Below are positions 39,963-49,389 of a stretch of DNA of 64,000 bases, one piece after another (position 1 is the first letter of the stretch; each line of letters begins with the position of its first letter). The DNA is from Herpetosiphon llansteffanensis (GTDB lineage Bacteria; Chloroflexota; Chloroflexia; Chloroflexales; Herpetosiphonaceae). The stretch lies in NCBI RefSeq assembly GCF_003205875.1, contig NZ_PUBZ01000092.1:62001-126000 (forward strand). Direction: 5' to 3'. The notes under the pieces were generated by a model that was not told where the DNA came from, made no database searches, and saw nothing but the letters and a program-made list of their open reading frames with translations. The translations under genes were made by a program, and so were the position numbers.

Positions 39963-41201
39963 CTAGAAGTTTACCGGTAGGGCTTTGAGACCACGTAAAT
40001 TGACGTTATCGCGCCAAGCGATTTGCTCACGTGGCACGGCTAAGCGCAAATTGGGCATACGTTGCAACAACGTGGTAAAGGCAATTTCGCCTTCTAAGCG
40101 GGCCAACGGTGCACCCAAACAGAAATGCACGCCATGGCCAAACGCCAGTTGGCGGCTAATTTGACGCGCAACATCTAATTCTTCTGGATTACTGAAAACG
40201 CTTTCGTCGTGATTGGCTGAGCCAAGCGCCACCAATACTAAATCGCCCCGCCGAATCGACTGGCCTGCCAGCTCCAAATCTTCGAGCGCAAAGCGTGGGG
40301 CGGGACTGAAAATTGGCCCATTGAAGCGTAATAATTCTTCAACTGCCGCCGGAATTAAGCGTGGCTCAGCTTGTAAGCGCGCACGTTGCTCAGGATGATC
40401 AAGCAACATCAACGAGCCAATGCTCAATAAATTCGAGGTTGTTTCGTGGCCTGCGAAAATTAGCAAACCAGCAGTTGCCAATAATTCCGATTCGCTGAGT
40501 GCATCGCCAGTTGCTTCCAACTCGACCAATTTGCTAATCAAATCGTCTTGCGGGTTGCGGCGTTTATCGGCGATCAGCTTTTGCACATACATGGCAAATT
40601 CGCGTAATTGGCCTTGGCTTTCTGGGCTGTGGCTGGTCAGCGCATCCGACCACAAACGCATCTGATCACGCTCATCAACAGGCACGCCCAACATCTCAGA
40701 GATGACGTTAATCGGCAGTGGATACGCATAATCGTGGACTAAATCCATCGAGCCTTGGGCCTGCACCTGATCAAGCAATTCGTCGGCAAGCTCTTGGATA
40801 CGTGGGCGTAAATTTTCGATGTAGCGTGGCGTAAACGCTTTGGCCACCAAGCTACGCAAACGCGAGTGCTCGGCTCCATCAGCGCTAACCATCGATTTTG
40901 CACCCAAAAAGCTGCGATCTTCGGCTCCTTCTGCGGCGGTTTGGCCAAATACGCCAGCCTCAGGGTTGAGAATGGTCGCATCGACCGTAAAGCGATTATC
41001 TTTTAATACCTGCACAGCTTCTGCATAGCGCGTTACCAGCCATGCATCTGCTTTGATAAATGGATACGGCGATGGAACGGCCAAAACTGCTACTTTGGCA
41101 CGCATTTCGGCAAACAACGGATACGGATTTTCAATTGAGCTTGGTTGAAAAATTTGGGCCGTTGTTTGATCGGCATATATGTGGTCTTGTTGTTGGGTCA
41201 T
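39963..41201 (-). CDS. Cytochrome P450 (bacterial CYP107-like)
   Basis: This 412-aa soluble monooxygenase has I-helix oxygen motif FAGHETTSNLL, ExxR in EELLRF, and the heme loop FGHGVHFCLGAPLAR with the Cys thiolate ligand. Early markers are AEHSRLRSLVAKAFTPR. It needs a ferredoxin and reductase, which are not encoded nearby. Between the TetR gene (37 bp upstream) and the SDR gene, it probably belongs to an inducible pathway that modifies a hydrophobic or antibiotic-like compound. Confidence 0.94.
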   Translation of the reverse strand: MTQQQDHIYADQTTAQIFQPSSIENPYPLFAEMRAKVAVLAVPSPYPFIKADAWLVTRYAEAVQVLKDNRFTVDATILNPEAGVFGQTAAEGAEDRSFLGAKSMVSADGAEHSRLRSLVAKAFTPRYIENLRPRIQELADELLDQVQAQGSMDLVHDYAYPLPINVISEMLGVPVDERDQMRLWSDALTSHSPESQGQLREFAMYVQKLIADKRRNPQDDLISKLVELEATGDALSESELLATAGLLIFAGHETTSNLLSIGSLMLLDHPEQRARLQAEPRLIPAAVEELLRFNGPIFSPAPRFALEDLELAGQSIRRGDLVLVALGSANHDESVFSNPEELDVARQISRQLAFGHGVHFCLGAPLARLEGEIAFTTLLQRMPNLRLAVPREQIAWRDNVNLRGLKALPVNF

Positions 41202-41238
41202 TTGAATTATATTCCTTTATATCAGGCAAAAAATGCCA

Positions 41239-41895
41239 TTAAAGTCCGCTGGTTGCGACGATGCCGCGCAAGAAGATCTGGCTAATATGGGGAATCAAGT
41301 CGGCAGGGCTAAATTGGTTGCTCGCGATTAATTGCTCGTAGCCACGCAACGATAACAAGCCAATAAATGTGGCCACCATAATTGGCGTTGGCATCTGTGG
41401 ATTGAGTTCGCCGTTGGCTTTACCTTGCTCAAATAAGCTACTCAGGCGATGCGTGGCCTGGGCAACTTGCGCTTGGAGCTGAGGGCGTTTTTCAATCACA
41501 GCGGTGGGTAGGCCAATCCGATGATGCAGTTCGAGCAGCACCCCGCTGTGTTGGCTATTCAAGCCAGCATAGGCATGGGCCAAAATCTGCTCAAGCCGCG
41601 CGCAAACCGAGCTAGGCGCTTGTAATACGCGATCGAGCATAGCCAGAAAATCGCTAATTTGTTGGGCAATCAGGGCCTCAACTAAATCCTCTTTGCTGGC
41701 AAAATGTTGATAGATCGCGCCTTTGGAGATGCCAACTTGGCCTGCAATCTCGTCAATCGAAGCTTCGTGATAACCTTTGGCAAGAAAAACCGCATGCGCA
41801 GCCGCCAAAATCATGGCCTCGCGCTGCTCACGCTGCCGTTCTTTCAACGGACGTACCACCGAATGAGAATGATCGCTTGCTTGATTCGCTGCCAT
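41239..41895 (-). CDS. TetR-family regulator of the P450 operon
   Basis: This 218-aa protein has the TetR helix-turn-helix near residues 20-70: REAMILAAAHAVFLAKGYHE, ASIDEIAGQVGISKGAIYQHFASKEDLVEA. A helical ligand-binding domain of about 140 residues follows. The N-terminus is a disordered polar stretch. It is the first gene of the operon and has a palindrome over its own promoter, so it should repress itself together with the P450 and SDR genes until an inducer binds. Confidence 0.92.
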   Translation of the reverse strand: MAANQASDHSHSVVRPLKERQREQREAMILAAAHAVFLAKGYHEASIDEIAGQVGISKGAIYQHFASKEDLVEALIAQQISDFLAMLDRVLQAPSSVCARLEQILAHAYAGLNSQHSGVLLELHHRIGLPTAVIEKRPQLQAQVAQATHRLSSLFEQGKANGELNPQMPTPIMVATFIGLLSLRGYEQLIASNQFSPADLIPHISQIFLRGIVATSGL

Positions 41896-41948
41896 ATTTG
41901 CCTGCTTCTGACGCTATTCTTGATTATTTTCGACTCATCAGTATTTCC

Positions 41949-41993
41949 ATGACTAATTAGTCATAAATATACTCGTCATTCAAAGAAAGTCAA
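41949..41993 (-). promoter_or_regulatory. Promoter with perfect 16-bp palindromic operator of the TetR-P450-SDR operon
   Basis: On the minus strand TTGACT (41993-41988) and TATATT (41971-41966) are 16 bp apart. ATGACTAATTAGTCAT (41949-41964), a perfect 16-bp palindrome, covers the expected start site, the usual place for a TetR operator. Confidence 0.75.
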
Positions 41994-42002
41994 TACGCAA
42001 AA

Positions 42003-42445
42003 GATTAAGGATAGAGAAGAGCAGAGAGCCGAGGGATGAAGGATCAAAAGGCAGAAGGCAAAAGCCAAAAAGAACCGAGAACAGAGCTGTAGGGATGAAA
42101 GATCAAAAGTCAAAAGTCAAAAAGAACCGAGAACATAGGGGTTCGGGATCGCTTATAATGGTAGGTTTTGAACGATTGGGATGTTGTGGAGCATGCCCTC
42201 ACCCCCCAGCCCCCTCGCCCACTGAACGCGGGCGAGGGGGAGCCGACCCTTGTTTCGCAACCCATGGCGGTTAAAGCACACGATTAAAGCCCCGCACCAC
42301 GAGAGCGGGGTTGGGGGTGAGGGGATCTTAAAACCTACCCTTGTAAGGTTGGGGATCGGGTGTCAGGGGTCGGGGATTAGGATTTAAACACAGAGAAAGG
42401 ATGAAGGATGAGGGATGATGTATCAAAAGTCAAAAAGAACAGAGA
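42003..42445. repeat. Heptad arrays flanking a GC-rich dispersed repeat
   Basis: At 42008-42150 a heptad array runs through units like AAAGTCA, AGAACCG, AGAACAG, GGGATGA. The GC-rich element at about 42182-42345 contains GCGGGCGAGGGGGAGCCGAC and GGGGTGAGGGGATCTTAA, related to 28720-29128 and 58331-58625. At about 42398-42465 a second heptad array (AGGATGA, GGGATGA, AAAGTCA, CAGAGAA) keeps register. No gene is seen. Confidence 0.85.
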
Positions 42446-42477
42446 ACAGAGCGCATAGGGACATATGTTAGCAAGCT

Positions 42478-42900
42478 ATTTTTTGGGTAATTCGTGGCAA
42501 AAAAACCAAACCTAAAGCATCTGTACCAATCTGTGGCGAAAAACAGCCTTCGCACGCTTCGCGATCTTCGTGGTTTCGGTGCTTCGTGTTCTTCGTGCGC
42601 TTCGTGCGCTTCGTGGATCAAATTTAACGCAGAGGCCCAGAGGAACGATGGCTTTTGGCTGGAGGCTATGGGCTGGCGGAAGTTTATTGGTGGAATTGAG
42701 TTTGTGGCTAAGCAGAATATCATCACGCTAATCTGTGCCAATCTGTGGCTAAAAACTTAACTTCGCGCCCTTCGCGTTCTTCGTGGTTTCGGTGCTTCGT
42801 GGATGAAATTTAACGCCCAAAGGACACGAAAAATGATGCTTCGTGCCCTTCGTAGTAAAAATTAATCTACCAGTCCCCAATCCCCAACAACCGATCCCCA
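42478..42900. repeat. CTTCGTG/AATCTGTGG mosaic and CAATCCC heptads
   Basis: AATCTGTGG-type words precede CTTCGTG-type 9-bp units (CTTCGTGTT, CTTCGTGCG twice, CTTCGTGGA) at about 42548-42616, followed by TTTAACGCAGAGGCCCAGAG. The same order recurs at about 42728-42850. A CAGTCCC/CAATCCC heptad stretch at about 42870-42900 directly abuts the pccB stop. No gene is supported. Confidence 0.8.
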
Positions 42901-42904
42901 ATTA

Positions 42905-44455
42905 TTACAACGGCATATTGCCATGCTTGCGCGGTGGCAGGCTTTGGCGCTTGGTACGTGATAAACGCAGCGCTTTGATCAAAGCTGGGCGGGTTTCGCG
43001 TGGCTCGATTACCGAATCGATATAGCCGCGTTCGGCAGCAATGTAGGGGTTGGCAAAACGTTCTTCATAATTGTGAATTAGCTCGGCGTTGGTTGCCACC
43101 GGATCTGCTGATTCGGCAATTTCTTTGCGAAAGATGATTGAAACCGCGCCGCTTGCACCCATCACGGCAATTTCGGCGGTTGGCCAAGCAAAGTTGAAGT
43201 CGGCACGAATATGCTTCGAGGCCATCACATCGTATGCGCCGCCATAGGCCTTGCGGGTAATCACGGTCAGCTTTGGCACGGTCGCTTCGCAATAGGCATA
43301 CAGCAGTTTTGCGCCGTGGCGAATAATTCCACCATACTCCTGATTGATTCCAGGCAAGAAGCCAGGCACATCCACAAAGGTGATCAACGGAATATTGAAG
43401 GCATCGCAAAAACGCACAAAGCGTGCACCCTTAACCGACGAATCAATATCCAAGGTTCCGGCCAAAGCAGCTGGCTGATTGCCAACGATGCCCACCGACA
43501 TGCCGTCAAGCCGTGCAAAGCCAATCACCAAATTGGGGGCGAAATGCGGCTGCACCTCGAAGAAAAAGCCATCATCAACGATCAACTCAATCACGGCTTT
43601 CATATCGTAGGGCTTTTTGGGCTGATCGGGAATGATGCTTTGCAGTGCATCTTCCATGCGCTCCGGATCATCGGTTGGCTCAATGCTTGGTGCATCATCC
43701 ATATTATTGAGCGGCAGGAAGGAAAGCAGGGTGCGCAACTGCTCGAAACATTCATCCTCATCATCGGCAGCAAAATGGGCAACCCCAGATTTGCTGTTGT
43801 GGGTCATCGCGCCGCCCAATTGCTCTTGGGTCACTTCCTCGCCAGTTACGGTTTTAATCACATCTGGACCAGTAATGAACATCTGCGACGAGCCTTTGAC
43901 CATCAAAATGAAGTCGGTCATGGCAGGCGAATAAACTGCGCCGCCAGCACATGGCCCGGCAATAATCGAAAGCTGGGGAATCACGCCAGAAGCCACAACA
44001 TTGCGATAGAAAATTTCGGCGTAGCCACCAAGCGCGACCACACCTTCTTGGATGCGAGCGCCGCCGCTATCGTTGATGCCAATCAGCGGCACGCCCATGC
44101 GCATTGCCAAATCCATCACTTTGACGATTTTTTCGGCAAACACTTCGCCCAACGAGCCACCAAGCACCGTGAAATCTTGCGAAAATACACAAACTTGGCG
44201 ACCATCGATGGTGCCATGGCCAGTAATGACCCCATCGCCAAGAATCCGCTTGTTTTCTAGGCCAAATGCGGTCGAGCGGTGAACCGCCAAAGCATCGAGT
44301 TCAACAAACGAATCAGGGTCAAGCAAACGCTCGATCCGCTCGCGAGCAGTCAATTTGCCACGGGCATGTTGCTTTTCGGCAGCTTTGGGATCGGTGGTTG
44401 CTGCTTGTTCACGTCGTCGCCGCAACTCAGCGATTTTTTCTGCTGTTGTCGTCAT
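42905..44455 (-). CDS. pccB: Acyl-CoA carboxylase carboxyltransferase (propionyl-CoA type)
   Basis: This 516-aa biotin-dependent carboxyltransferase has an N-terminal half with [20 protein letters not shown] and [23 protein letters not shown], and a C-terminal half with [40 protein letters not shown] and [22 protein letters not shown]. This is the PccB/AccD5 pattern. It moves CO2 from carboxybiotin to propionyl- or acetyl-CoA. The biotin carboxylase subunit is not in the window. ATG 44455 follows GGGAGAT. The gene ends at a repeat mosaic. Confidence 0.92.
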   Translation of the reverse strand: MTTTAEKIAELRRRREQAATTDPKAAEKQHARGKLTARERIERLLDPDSFVELDALAVHRSTAFGLENKRILGDGVITGHGTIDGRQVCVFSQDFTVLGGSLGEVFAEKIVKVMDLAMRMGVPLIGINDSGGARIQEGVVALGGYAEIFYRNVVASGVIPQLSIIAGPCAGGAVYSPAMTDFILMVKGSSQMFITGPDVIKTVTGEEVTQEQLGGAMTHNSKSGVAHFAADDEDECFEQLRTLLSFLPLNNMDDAPSIEPTDDPERMEDALQSIIPDQPKKPYDMKAVIELIVDDGFFFEVQPHFAPNLVIGFARLDGMSVGIVGNQPAALAGTLDIDSSVKGARFVRFCDAFNIPLITFVDVPGFLPGINQEYGGIIRHGAKLLYAYCEATVPKLTVITRKAYGGAYDVMASKHIRADFNFAWPTAEIAVMGASGAVSIIFRKEIAESADPVATNAELIHNYEERFANPYIAAERGYIDSVIEPRETRPALIKALRLSRTKRQSLPPRKHGNMPL

Positions 44456-44530
44456 TGACAGATCTCCCACAGGATAGCGCTAGCCGTAGCAGGTTGGGCT
44501 GGAATGCAATGTCTACGGCTAGGGCGGAAT

Positions 44531-45151
44531 TTAGGCAACAGTTTGCGCTAGATTGTTAATTACTTCAACTAAAATTCGTCGTTCAGCTTGTTTGATGCGT
44601 TCATGTAAGCTGGCTTGGTCATCATCGGGCAAGACAGCTACTTCAACTTGGGCCAAAACTGGGCCAACATCAACGATTGGAGTAATTTGGTGCACCGTAC
44701 AACCAGTGACTGGCACGCCCAAGGCCAAGGCATCGCGCACTGCATGCGCCCCGCGAATCGCCGGAATTTGGCGGCCATCGCTGAGCGTGTAGCATTCGCC
44801 GCCGTCGTCGGGCAACAAAGCTGGGTGCTGATTGATGATGTTGGGAGTCCAACGCTCAACAAACGAAGCTGGCATTACCTTCATCCAGCCAGCCATCACA
44901 ATCAAATCGGGCGTAAAGGCCGCCAATAATTGGCTAATTTGCTCGGCCCATTGCTCGCGGTTGGCTTTTTTGGCCAATGGCACGCAAATCACGGGAATGC
45001 GGGCGGCCAAAGTGCGGCTGATTGCTTGAGCTTTGGGCTGGTCGCAAATCACCACATTGATCGTGGCGTTGAGGTGCTGAGCTTTTTGGGCATCGATCAA
45101 GGCTTGTAAATTCGAGCCACTGCCCGAGACCATCACAGCAAGCCGCATCAT
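44531..45151 (-). CDS. purN: Phosphoribosylglycinamide formyltransferase
   Basis: This 206-aa enzyme transfers formyl from 10-formyl-THF to GAR in purine synthesis. The N-terminal phosphate loop is VMVSGSGSNLQALIDA, the catalytic Asn/His are in IINQHPALLP and the Asp is in GCTVHQITPIVDVGPVLAQ. An insertion of about 10 residues (DDGGECYTLSDGRQ) follows HPALLP, where most PurN read 'FKG'. The start overlaps the purD stop by 4 bp, so the two are coupled. Confidence 0.92.
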   Translation of the reverse strand: MMRLAVMVSGSGSNLQALIDAQKAQHLNATINVVICDQPKAQAISRTLAARIPVICVPLAKKANREQWAEQISQLLAAFTPDLIVMAGWMKVMPASFVERWTPNIINQHPALLPDDGGECYTLSDGRQIPAIRGAHAVRDALALGVPVTGCTVHQITPIVDVGPVLAQVEVAVLPDDDQASLHERIKQAERRILVEVINNLAQTVA

Positions 45152-46410
45152 TCTGCTAACCCCCGTGCGGCGATGTCGCTGCGTTGATATTTGCCAGCAA
45201 ACTCCACCAATTCGCTTGCGGCGTAGGCTTTATCGCGGGCTTCCTGCAAACTTGGAGCAACTGCGGTGATGCCCAAAACCCGTCCGCCTGCGGTTACCAA
45301 ATCGCCTTGAGCGTTGGTTGCCGTACCAGCTTGGAAAGCCAAAACATCACTGGGCAAGCGATCCAAACCAGTAATGACATCGCCAGTGCGGGGTTTAGCG
45401 GGATAGCCTGCAGCTGAAAGCACCACACACACCGCCGCGCCGTCGTGCCACTCGATGCTGACATCGGCCAAATTGCTGGTGGCAACTTTATGCAGCAGTT
45501 CGAGCAAATCACTTTTGAGCAAGGGTAGCAGGGCTTGGGTTTCGGGGTCGCCAAAACGGGCATTAAATTCGATAACTTTTACGCCGTTAGGTGTGAGCAT
45601 CAAACCAGCGTACAACACGCCACGATAGGGAATATTGCGCGCAGCCATGGTGCGCAATACTGGTGTGAAAATCACATCGACCAAAGCTTGGGCTTCGGCG
45701 TAGGGCAAAATTGGGGCTGGCGCGTATGCTCCCATGCCGCCAGTATTGCCGCCAGTATCGTTATCGCCGATGCGCTTGTGATCTTGGGCGGCAATCAGCG
45801 GTAGTGCTCGTTCGCCATCGCACAGGGCCAAAAGCGACACTTCGGGGCCAGTTAAGATTTCTTCCAACACCAAGCGGTTGCCTGCATTCGTCGCCACCAA
45901 TTCACGAATTGCGCTGATCGTGGCGGCGACATCGCCAGCAGCAGGTACGATTACGCCCTTGCCAGCAGCCAAGCCATCAGCCTTAACCACCCACGCTTGT
46001 TGCTCGGCTTCAACAAAGGCAATCGCGGCGGCGGGATCATCGAAGGTATGGGCGGCGGCGGTTGGCACGCCAGCCTCAAGCATAATCATTTTGGCGAAGG
46101 CTTTGCTGCCCTCAAGTTGCGCCGCCTCGGACGAAGGCCCAAACATCGCCAAATCAACCGCATCGCAGACTTCGCCCAAGCCTTCGACCAAGGGCGCTTC
46201 TGGCCCAACAACCACTAAATCTATCTGTTCGCGGGTTGCTAAACCCACAATTCCCGCAGCATCGTCTGCGGCTAAATCGACATTTGTACCAAGCGTTGCC
46301 GTGCCGGGATTACCAGGGACGATCCACAGGTGTTCGCATAAAGGCGATTGGGCGATTTTCCATGCCAAAGCATGTTCACGTCCGCCGGCTCCAACAAGTA
46401 ATACTCGCAT
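45148..46410 (-). CDS. purD: Phosphoribosylamine-glycine ligase
   Basis: This 420-aa ATP-grasp enzyme makes GAR from phosphoribosylamine and glycine. Landmarks: MRVLLVGAGGREHALAWKI, VVVGPEAPLVEGL, WVVKADGLAAGKGVIVP, GPEVSLLALCDG, DNDTGGNTGGMGAYAPAP and VIEFNARFGDPETQALLPLL. ATG 46410 has GAGGAT upstream; the open frame extends further but without sense. It is the first gene of a purDN operon on the minus strand. Confidence 0.95.
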   Translation of the reverse strand: MRVLLVGAGGREHALAWKIAQSPLCEHLWIVPGNPGTATLGTNVDLAADDAAGIVGLATREQIDLVVVGPEAPLVEGLGEVCDAVDLAMFGPSSEAAQLEGSKAFAKMIMLEAGVPTAAAHTFDDPAAAIAFVEAEQQAWVVKADGLAAGKGVIVPAAGDVAATISAIRELVATNAGNRLVLEEILTGPEVSLLALCDGERALPLIAAQDHKRIGDNDTGGNTGGMGAYAPAPILPYAEAQALVDVIFTPVLRTMAARNIPYRGVLYAGLMLTPNGVKVIEFNARFGDPETQALLPLLKSDLLELLHKVATSNLADVSIEWHDGAAVCVVLSAAGYPAKPRTGDVITGLDRLPSDVLAFQAGTATNAQGDLVTAGGRVLGITAVAPSLQEARDKAYAASELVEFAGKYQRSDIAARGLAE

Positions 46411-46489
46411 TGCGTTGCTATCCTCAAATAGGCTCGTAACGGGTTCAAGCCCTATTATAATCCGAGAACAGCCAGTTGCTGATCGGGGC

Positions 46490-48889
46490 CTAGACTCGTG
46501 GTTCGAGGCTTTCGAGCAAGCCGCGTTCGCGGGCAATATAGGCCGCCGCGCTACGGGTCGAAACGCCAAGCTTGCGATAAATTGCTCGCAAATGGTTGTT
46601 GACGGTAAACGGGCTAAGCACCAATTCGAGCGCAATTTCGCTATTGCTTTTGCCTTGAGCAATCAATGTAAGCAATTCGTGTTCGCGCTTGGTCAATAAT
46701 GGCGTGGGATGTTGGGTAGTTGGCTGGCGCAAGGTTACCATATCAAGCTCAAGTTGCTGGCCCTGCTCCCAATCGTGCTGATATTGCTGCTCGCCAAGCA
46801 AGCGTTTGGCTTCATCCAACAAGTGTTGTTGAATACGCTGCTCGGTGGCTGGCATTGGCTCGCCACTTTGCAAGCGCAGCGTATCGGCCCGGCTGCTCAA
46901 TTGCACTGCCCACGACCAATGTTGTTGGGCTTGAGCCACACGCGCCAAGGCTTCCAACGAACTGGCGATCATTGGTAATAATTGATGTTGGCGGCGCAGA
47001 TTAAAGCTCTCGTAGAGCGAGGTTAATGCTTGATCGTGCTGCTGACGAGCCAGCGCAATTAAGCCTAATTGATGCAAGCCCTCGGCGCGATGCCATGGGT
47101 CGTGCAATTGCTCGGCAATCGCAATGCTGGCTTCGATAAATTGCTGCGCTTGATCATAATCTTGCTGGGCGGCAGCGACGATACCGCAGTGATTGAGCGC
47201 AAACGCATCGCCCCACAAATGGCCTAAGCGCGAAAAAAGCTGATGCGCTCGTGCAAATAGCAGTGCGGCGCGTTTCCATTGGCCTTGTTGAATACAGGCC
47301 CGACCCAAATGATCCAGCGACCAAGCCAATTCATTATGATCATCAAGCTGCTCGAAAATTTGCACACTTTCTTCGTAGAGCGTGATGGCTTGGGCATAAT
47401 CGCCGCGATGATAGGCAATTTCGCCAACGCCATGCAGCGCCAAGCCAATGCTCATGGGAATTTGCAAATCGCGGGCGAGGCTCAGCGCTTGCTCAAAAAT
47501 TGTTTCTGCTTGGGCAAACAAGCCTTGATTGAGAATAAACCAGCCAGCGGTCGAGAGCGTTTCAACTCGTGCGCCAGAGCGAATTGTGCTGCTGGCCTCA
47601 AGCATGCGCTCGATCCACCAAACATCGCCATGGCGGCGGCGATAGGTAATCCACAAATTGATTGATGGAAACAGCTCGATCGATTCAGCCACTGCGTGAT
47701 CAAGTGTCCATTGTAAGGCGGCGTAAATATTGCCCTGCTCTGCATCGAGTTGGCGCAACCAATGGGCTTGTTGCTGATCGCGCAAATGGGGCGCTGCTTG
47801 GGCAACCATCTGCAAATAATAGCGGGCATGGCGTTGACAGATCGTCTGAAAATCTTCGCGCAGCACTGCTTGTTCACGGGCAAATTCGGCGATCGTTTGC
47901 AACATCGTAAAACGGGTTTGGCCATCGTGCGTGATTTGCTCGACCACCAAGCTTTTGTTAACCAAGGCTAAGACTGTGGCTACAACGTTGGCTTGGTCAG
48001 CGCACATCTGCTCGACGGCGGCCATTGTCCAACTGCTCACCAGCACACTAAGATAGCAAAAAACCGTTTGTTCCTCAGCGGTCAGGCGTTGGTAACTCCA
48101 ATCGATGCATTGGCGCAGAGTTTGCTGGCGATTAGGCAGATCGCGTGCGCCGCCAACGGGCACATCGAGGCTATAGCTGAAACGATTTAATAATTCTTGC
48201 GGCGTAAAAACTTTGGTATAGGCCGCGACCAACTCAATCGCCAAGGGCAGGCCATCGAGGCGCTGACAAATGGTGGCGATACTTTGAGCATCGTTGGCAT
48301 TCAGCGGAATATGCGGACGCGCAGCTTTGGCGCGTTCGATAAACAGGCGGGTGGCGCTAAATTCGCTTAATTGTTCAATCGCCATGGGTTGGCTGCTCGG
48401 TGGCAAGCTGAGCGGCGGCACGGGCAAGCGGTATTCCCCCTGCACATTCAGCACCTCGCGGCTGGTGGCCAAGATGGTTAATTTGGGAGCCAAGGCCAAC
48501 AACTGCACCAACAACGAGGTAACGTCAATCACCTGTTCCAAATTATCTAAAATCAACAATAATTCTTGTTCGGCCAACCACGCCCCAACGCTGGCCAAGA
48601 GCGATTGGTTGCCCAAGCGACTAATATTGAAGGCTTGGGCGAGGGTTGGCAAAACTAAATCAACATCGTAGACGTGTGCCAAACTGACAAATAACGCGCC
48701 ATCGGCAAACTGCTCACAGACGGTGCGGCCTGCCTCAAGCGCTAAGCGGGTTTTGCCTGCGCCACCAGGCCCGGCCAAAGTAACCAAACGAATCGTGGGA
48801 TCGGGCAAAAGTTGCTCAAGCTGAGCCATTTCCTGAATGCGACCAAGCAGCGGTGTAACTGGGAGTGGAATATGGCGTGGAATTCCCAT
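46490..48889 (-). CDS. NB-ARC/TPR LuxR-family regulator
   Basis: This 799-aa signal-transduction ATPase has a STAND-type NTPase domain in the first third, with Walker A LAGPGGAGKTRLALEA and Walker B ELLLILDNLEQV. A winged-helix region follows, then a long TPR-like helical array (repeats such as GEIAYHRGDYAQAITLYEES and LDHLGRACIQQGQWKRAALL). The C-terminus is a GerE domain (LTKREHELLTLIAQGKSNSE, NNHLRAIYRKLGVSTRSAA). Such proteins bind an inducer through the TPRs, oligomerise with ATP and activate transcription. ATG 48889 is the preferred start. The target is unknown; purD 80 bp downstream is an ordinary housekeeping gene. Confidence 0.9.
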   Translation of the reverse strand: MGIPRHIPLPVTPLLGRIQEMAQLEQLLPDPTIRLVTLAGPGGAGKTRLALEAGRTVCEQFADGALFVSLAHVYDVDLVLPTLAQAFNISRLGNQSLLASVGAWLAEQELLLILDNLEQVIDVTSLLVQLLALAPKLTILATSREVLNVQGEYRLPVPPLSLPPSSQPMAIEQLSEFSATRLFIERAKAARPHIPLNANDAQSIATICQRLDGLPLAIELVAAYTKVFTPQELLNRFSYSLDVPVGGARDLPNRQQTLRQCIDWSYQRLTAEEQTVFCYLSVLVSSWTMAAVEQMCADQANVVATVLALVNKSLVVEQITHDGQTRFTMLQTIAEFAREQAVLREDFQTICQRHARYYLQMVAQAAPHLRDQQQAHWLRQLDAEQGNIYAALQWTLDHAVAESIELFPSINLWITYRRRHGDVWWIERMLEASSTIRSGARVETLSTAGWFILNQGLFAQAETIFEQALSLARDLQIPMSIGLALHGVGEIAYHRGDYAQAITLYEESVQIFEQLDDHNELAWSLDHLGRACIQQGQWKRAALLFARAHQLFSRLGHLWGDAFALNHCGIVAAAQQDYDQAQQFIEASIAIAEQLHDPWHRAEGLHQLGLIALARQQHDQALTSLYESFNLRRQHQLLPMIASSLEALARVAQAQQHWSWAVQLSSRADTLRLQSGEPMPATEQRIQQHLLDEAKRLLGEQQYQHDWEQGQQLELDMVTLRQPTTQHPTPLLTKREHELLTLIAQGKSNSEIALELVLSPFTVNNHLRAIYRKLGVSTRSAAAYIARERGLLESLEPRV

Positions 48890-48971
48890 CGGCGTAATCC
48901 TATCAGTGATGCACAACACACCTCACACCTCTATTATAGTGCAAGCCTGCCGCAGAAAATAGATGAAATTA

Positions 48972-49300
48972 AGCGCATAGAGCATAGAGCAAAGAACATA
49001 GGATTGAGGGGTTGAGGCATTAGGCTATGGGCTATAGGCTATCAGAATATTTTCGGGAAAGTCATGGTTAAAGAGGATCGGTTGTTGGGGTCGGGGATTG
49101 GGCTAAAGCCAAAACCTAACTTCGCGCTCTTCGTGGTTTCGTGTTTGTGGCTATTAGCTATTGGCTTTTAGACATTAATAATCTGAGCGAATCTGTGTCA
49201 ATCTGTGGCCAAAAACCTAACTTCGCGCGCTTCGTGTTCTTCGTGGTTTCTCGTCCTTCGTATTCTTCGTGCGCTTTGTGGATCAACATCCAATTCATGT
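48972..49300. repeat. Heptad array and CTTCGTG/AATCTGTGG mosaic
   Basis: From 48972 eleven heptads keep register: AGCGCAT, AGAGCAT, AGAACAT, then GAGGCAT, then TAGGCTA/TGGGCTA units (to about 49048). Further on, CTTCGCGCT/CTTCGTGGT words lie at 49121-49140. At about 49190-49295 AATCTGTG words are followed by 9-bp CTTCGTG-type units, ending GTGGATCAACA. No gene is present. Confidence 0.85.
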
Positions 49301-49318
49301 TCTCGTACTAGAGTATGA

Positions 49319-49366
49319 TTGATCTTTTAAAAACTTGACGTACAATTTGTTAGTTCAACTAACTAA
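49319..49366 (+). promoter_or_regulatory. Promoter with palindromic operator of the ABC exporter pair
   Basis: TTGATC (49319-49324) and TACAAT (49341-49346) are 16 bp apart. TTAGTTCAACTAACTAA (49350-49366) lies over the expected start site. It shares the TTAGTT....TAACTAA layout with 513-529 before the MFS exporter. Within it GTTAGTT-C-AACTAAC (49349-49363) is a perfect palindrome. Confidence 0.65.
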
Positions 49367-49389
49367 TTGAAATTGTAAGGATGTGCAAC

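Noticed and set aside
43211-44260. 349-codon open frame opposite the carboxyltransferase gene
   Set aside because: It is a shadow of pccB: no ribosome site, and the sequence on the other strand matches the carboxyltransferase family throughout.
46436-46465. GGGTTCAAGCCC resembling a tRNA T-arm
   Set aside because: No acceptor, D or anticodon arm can be formed around it. No tRNA or rRNA gene was found anywhere in the window.
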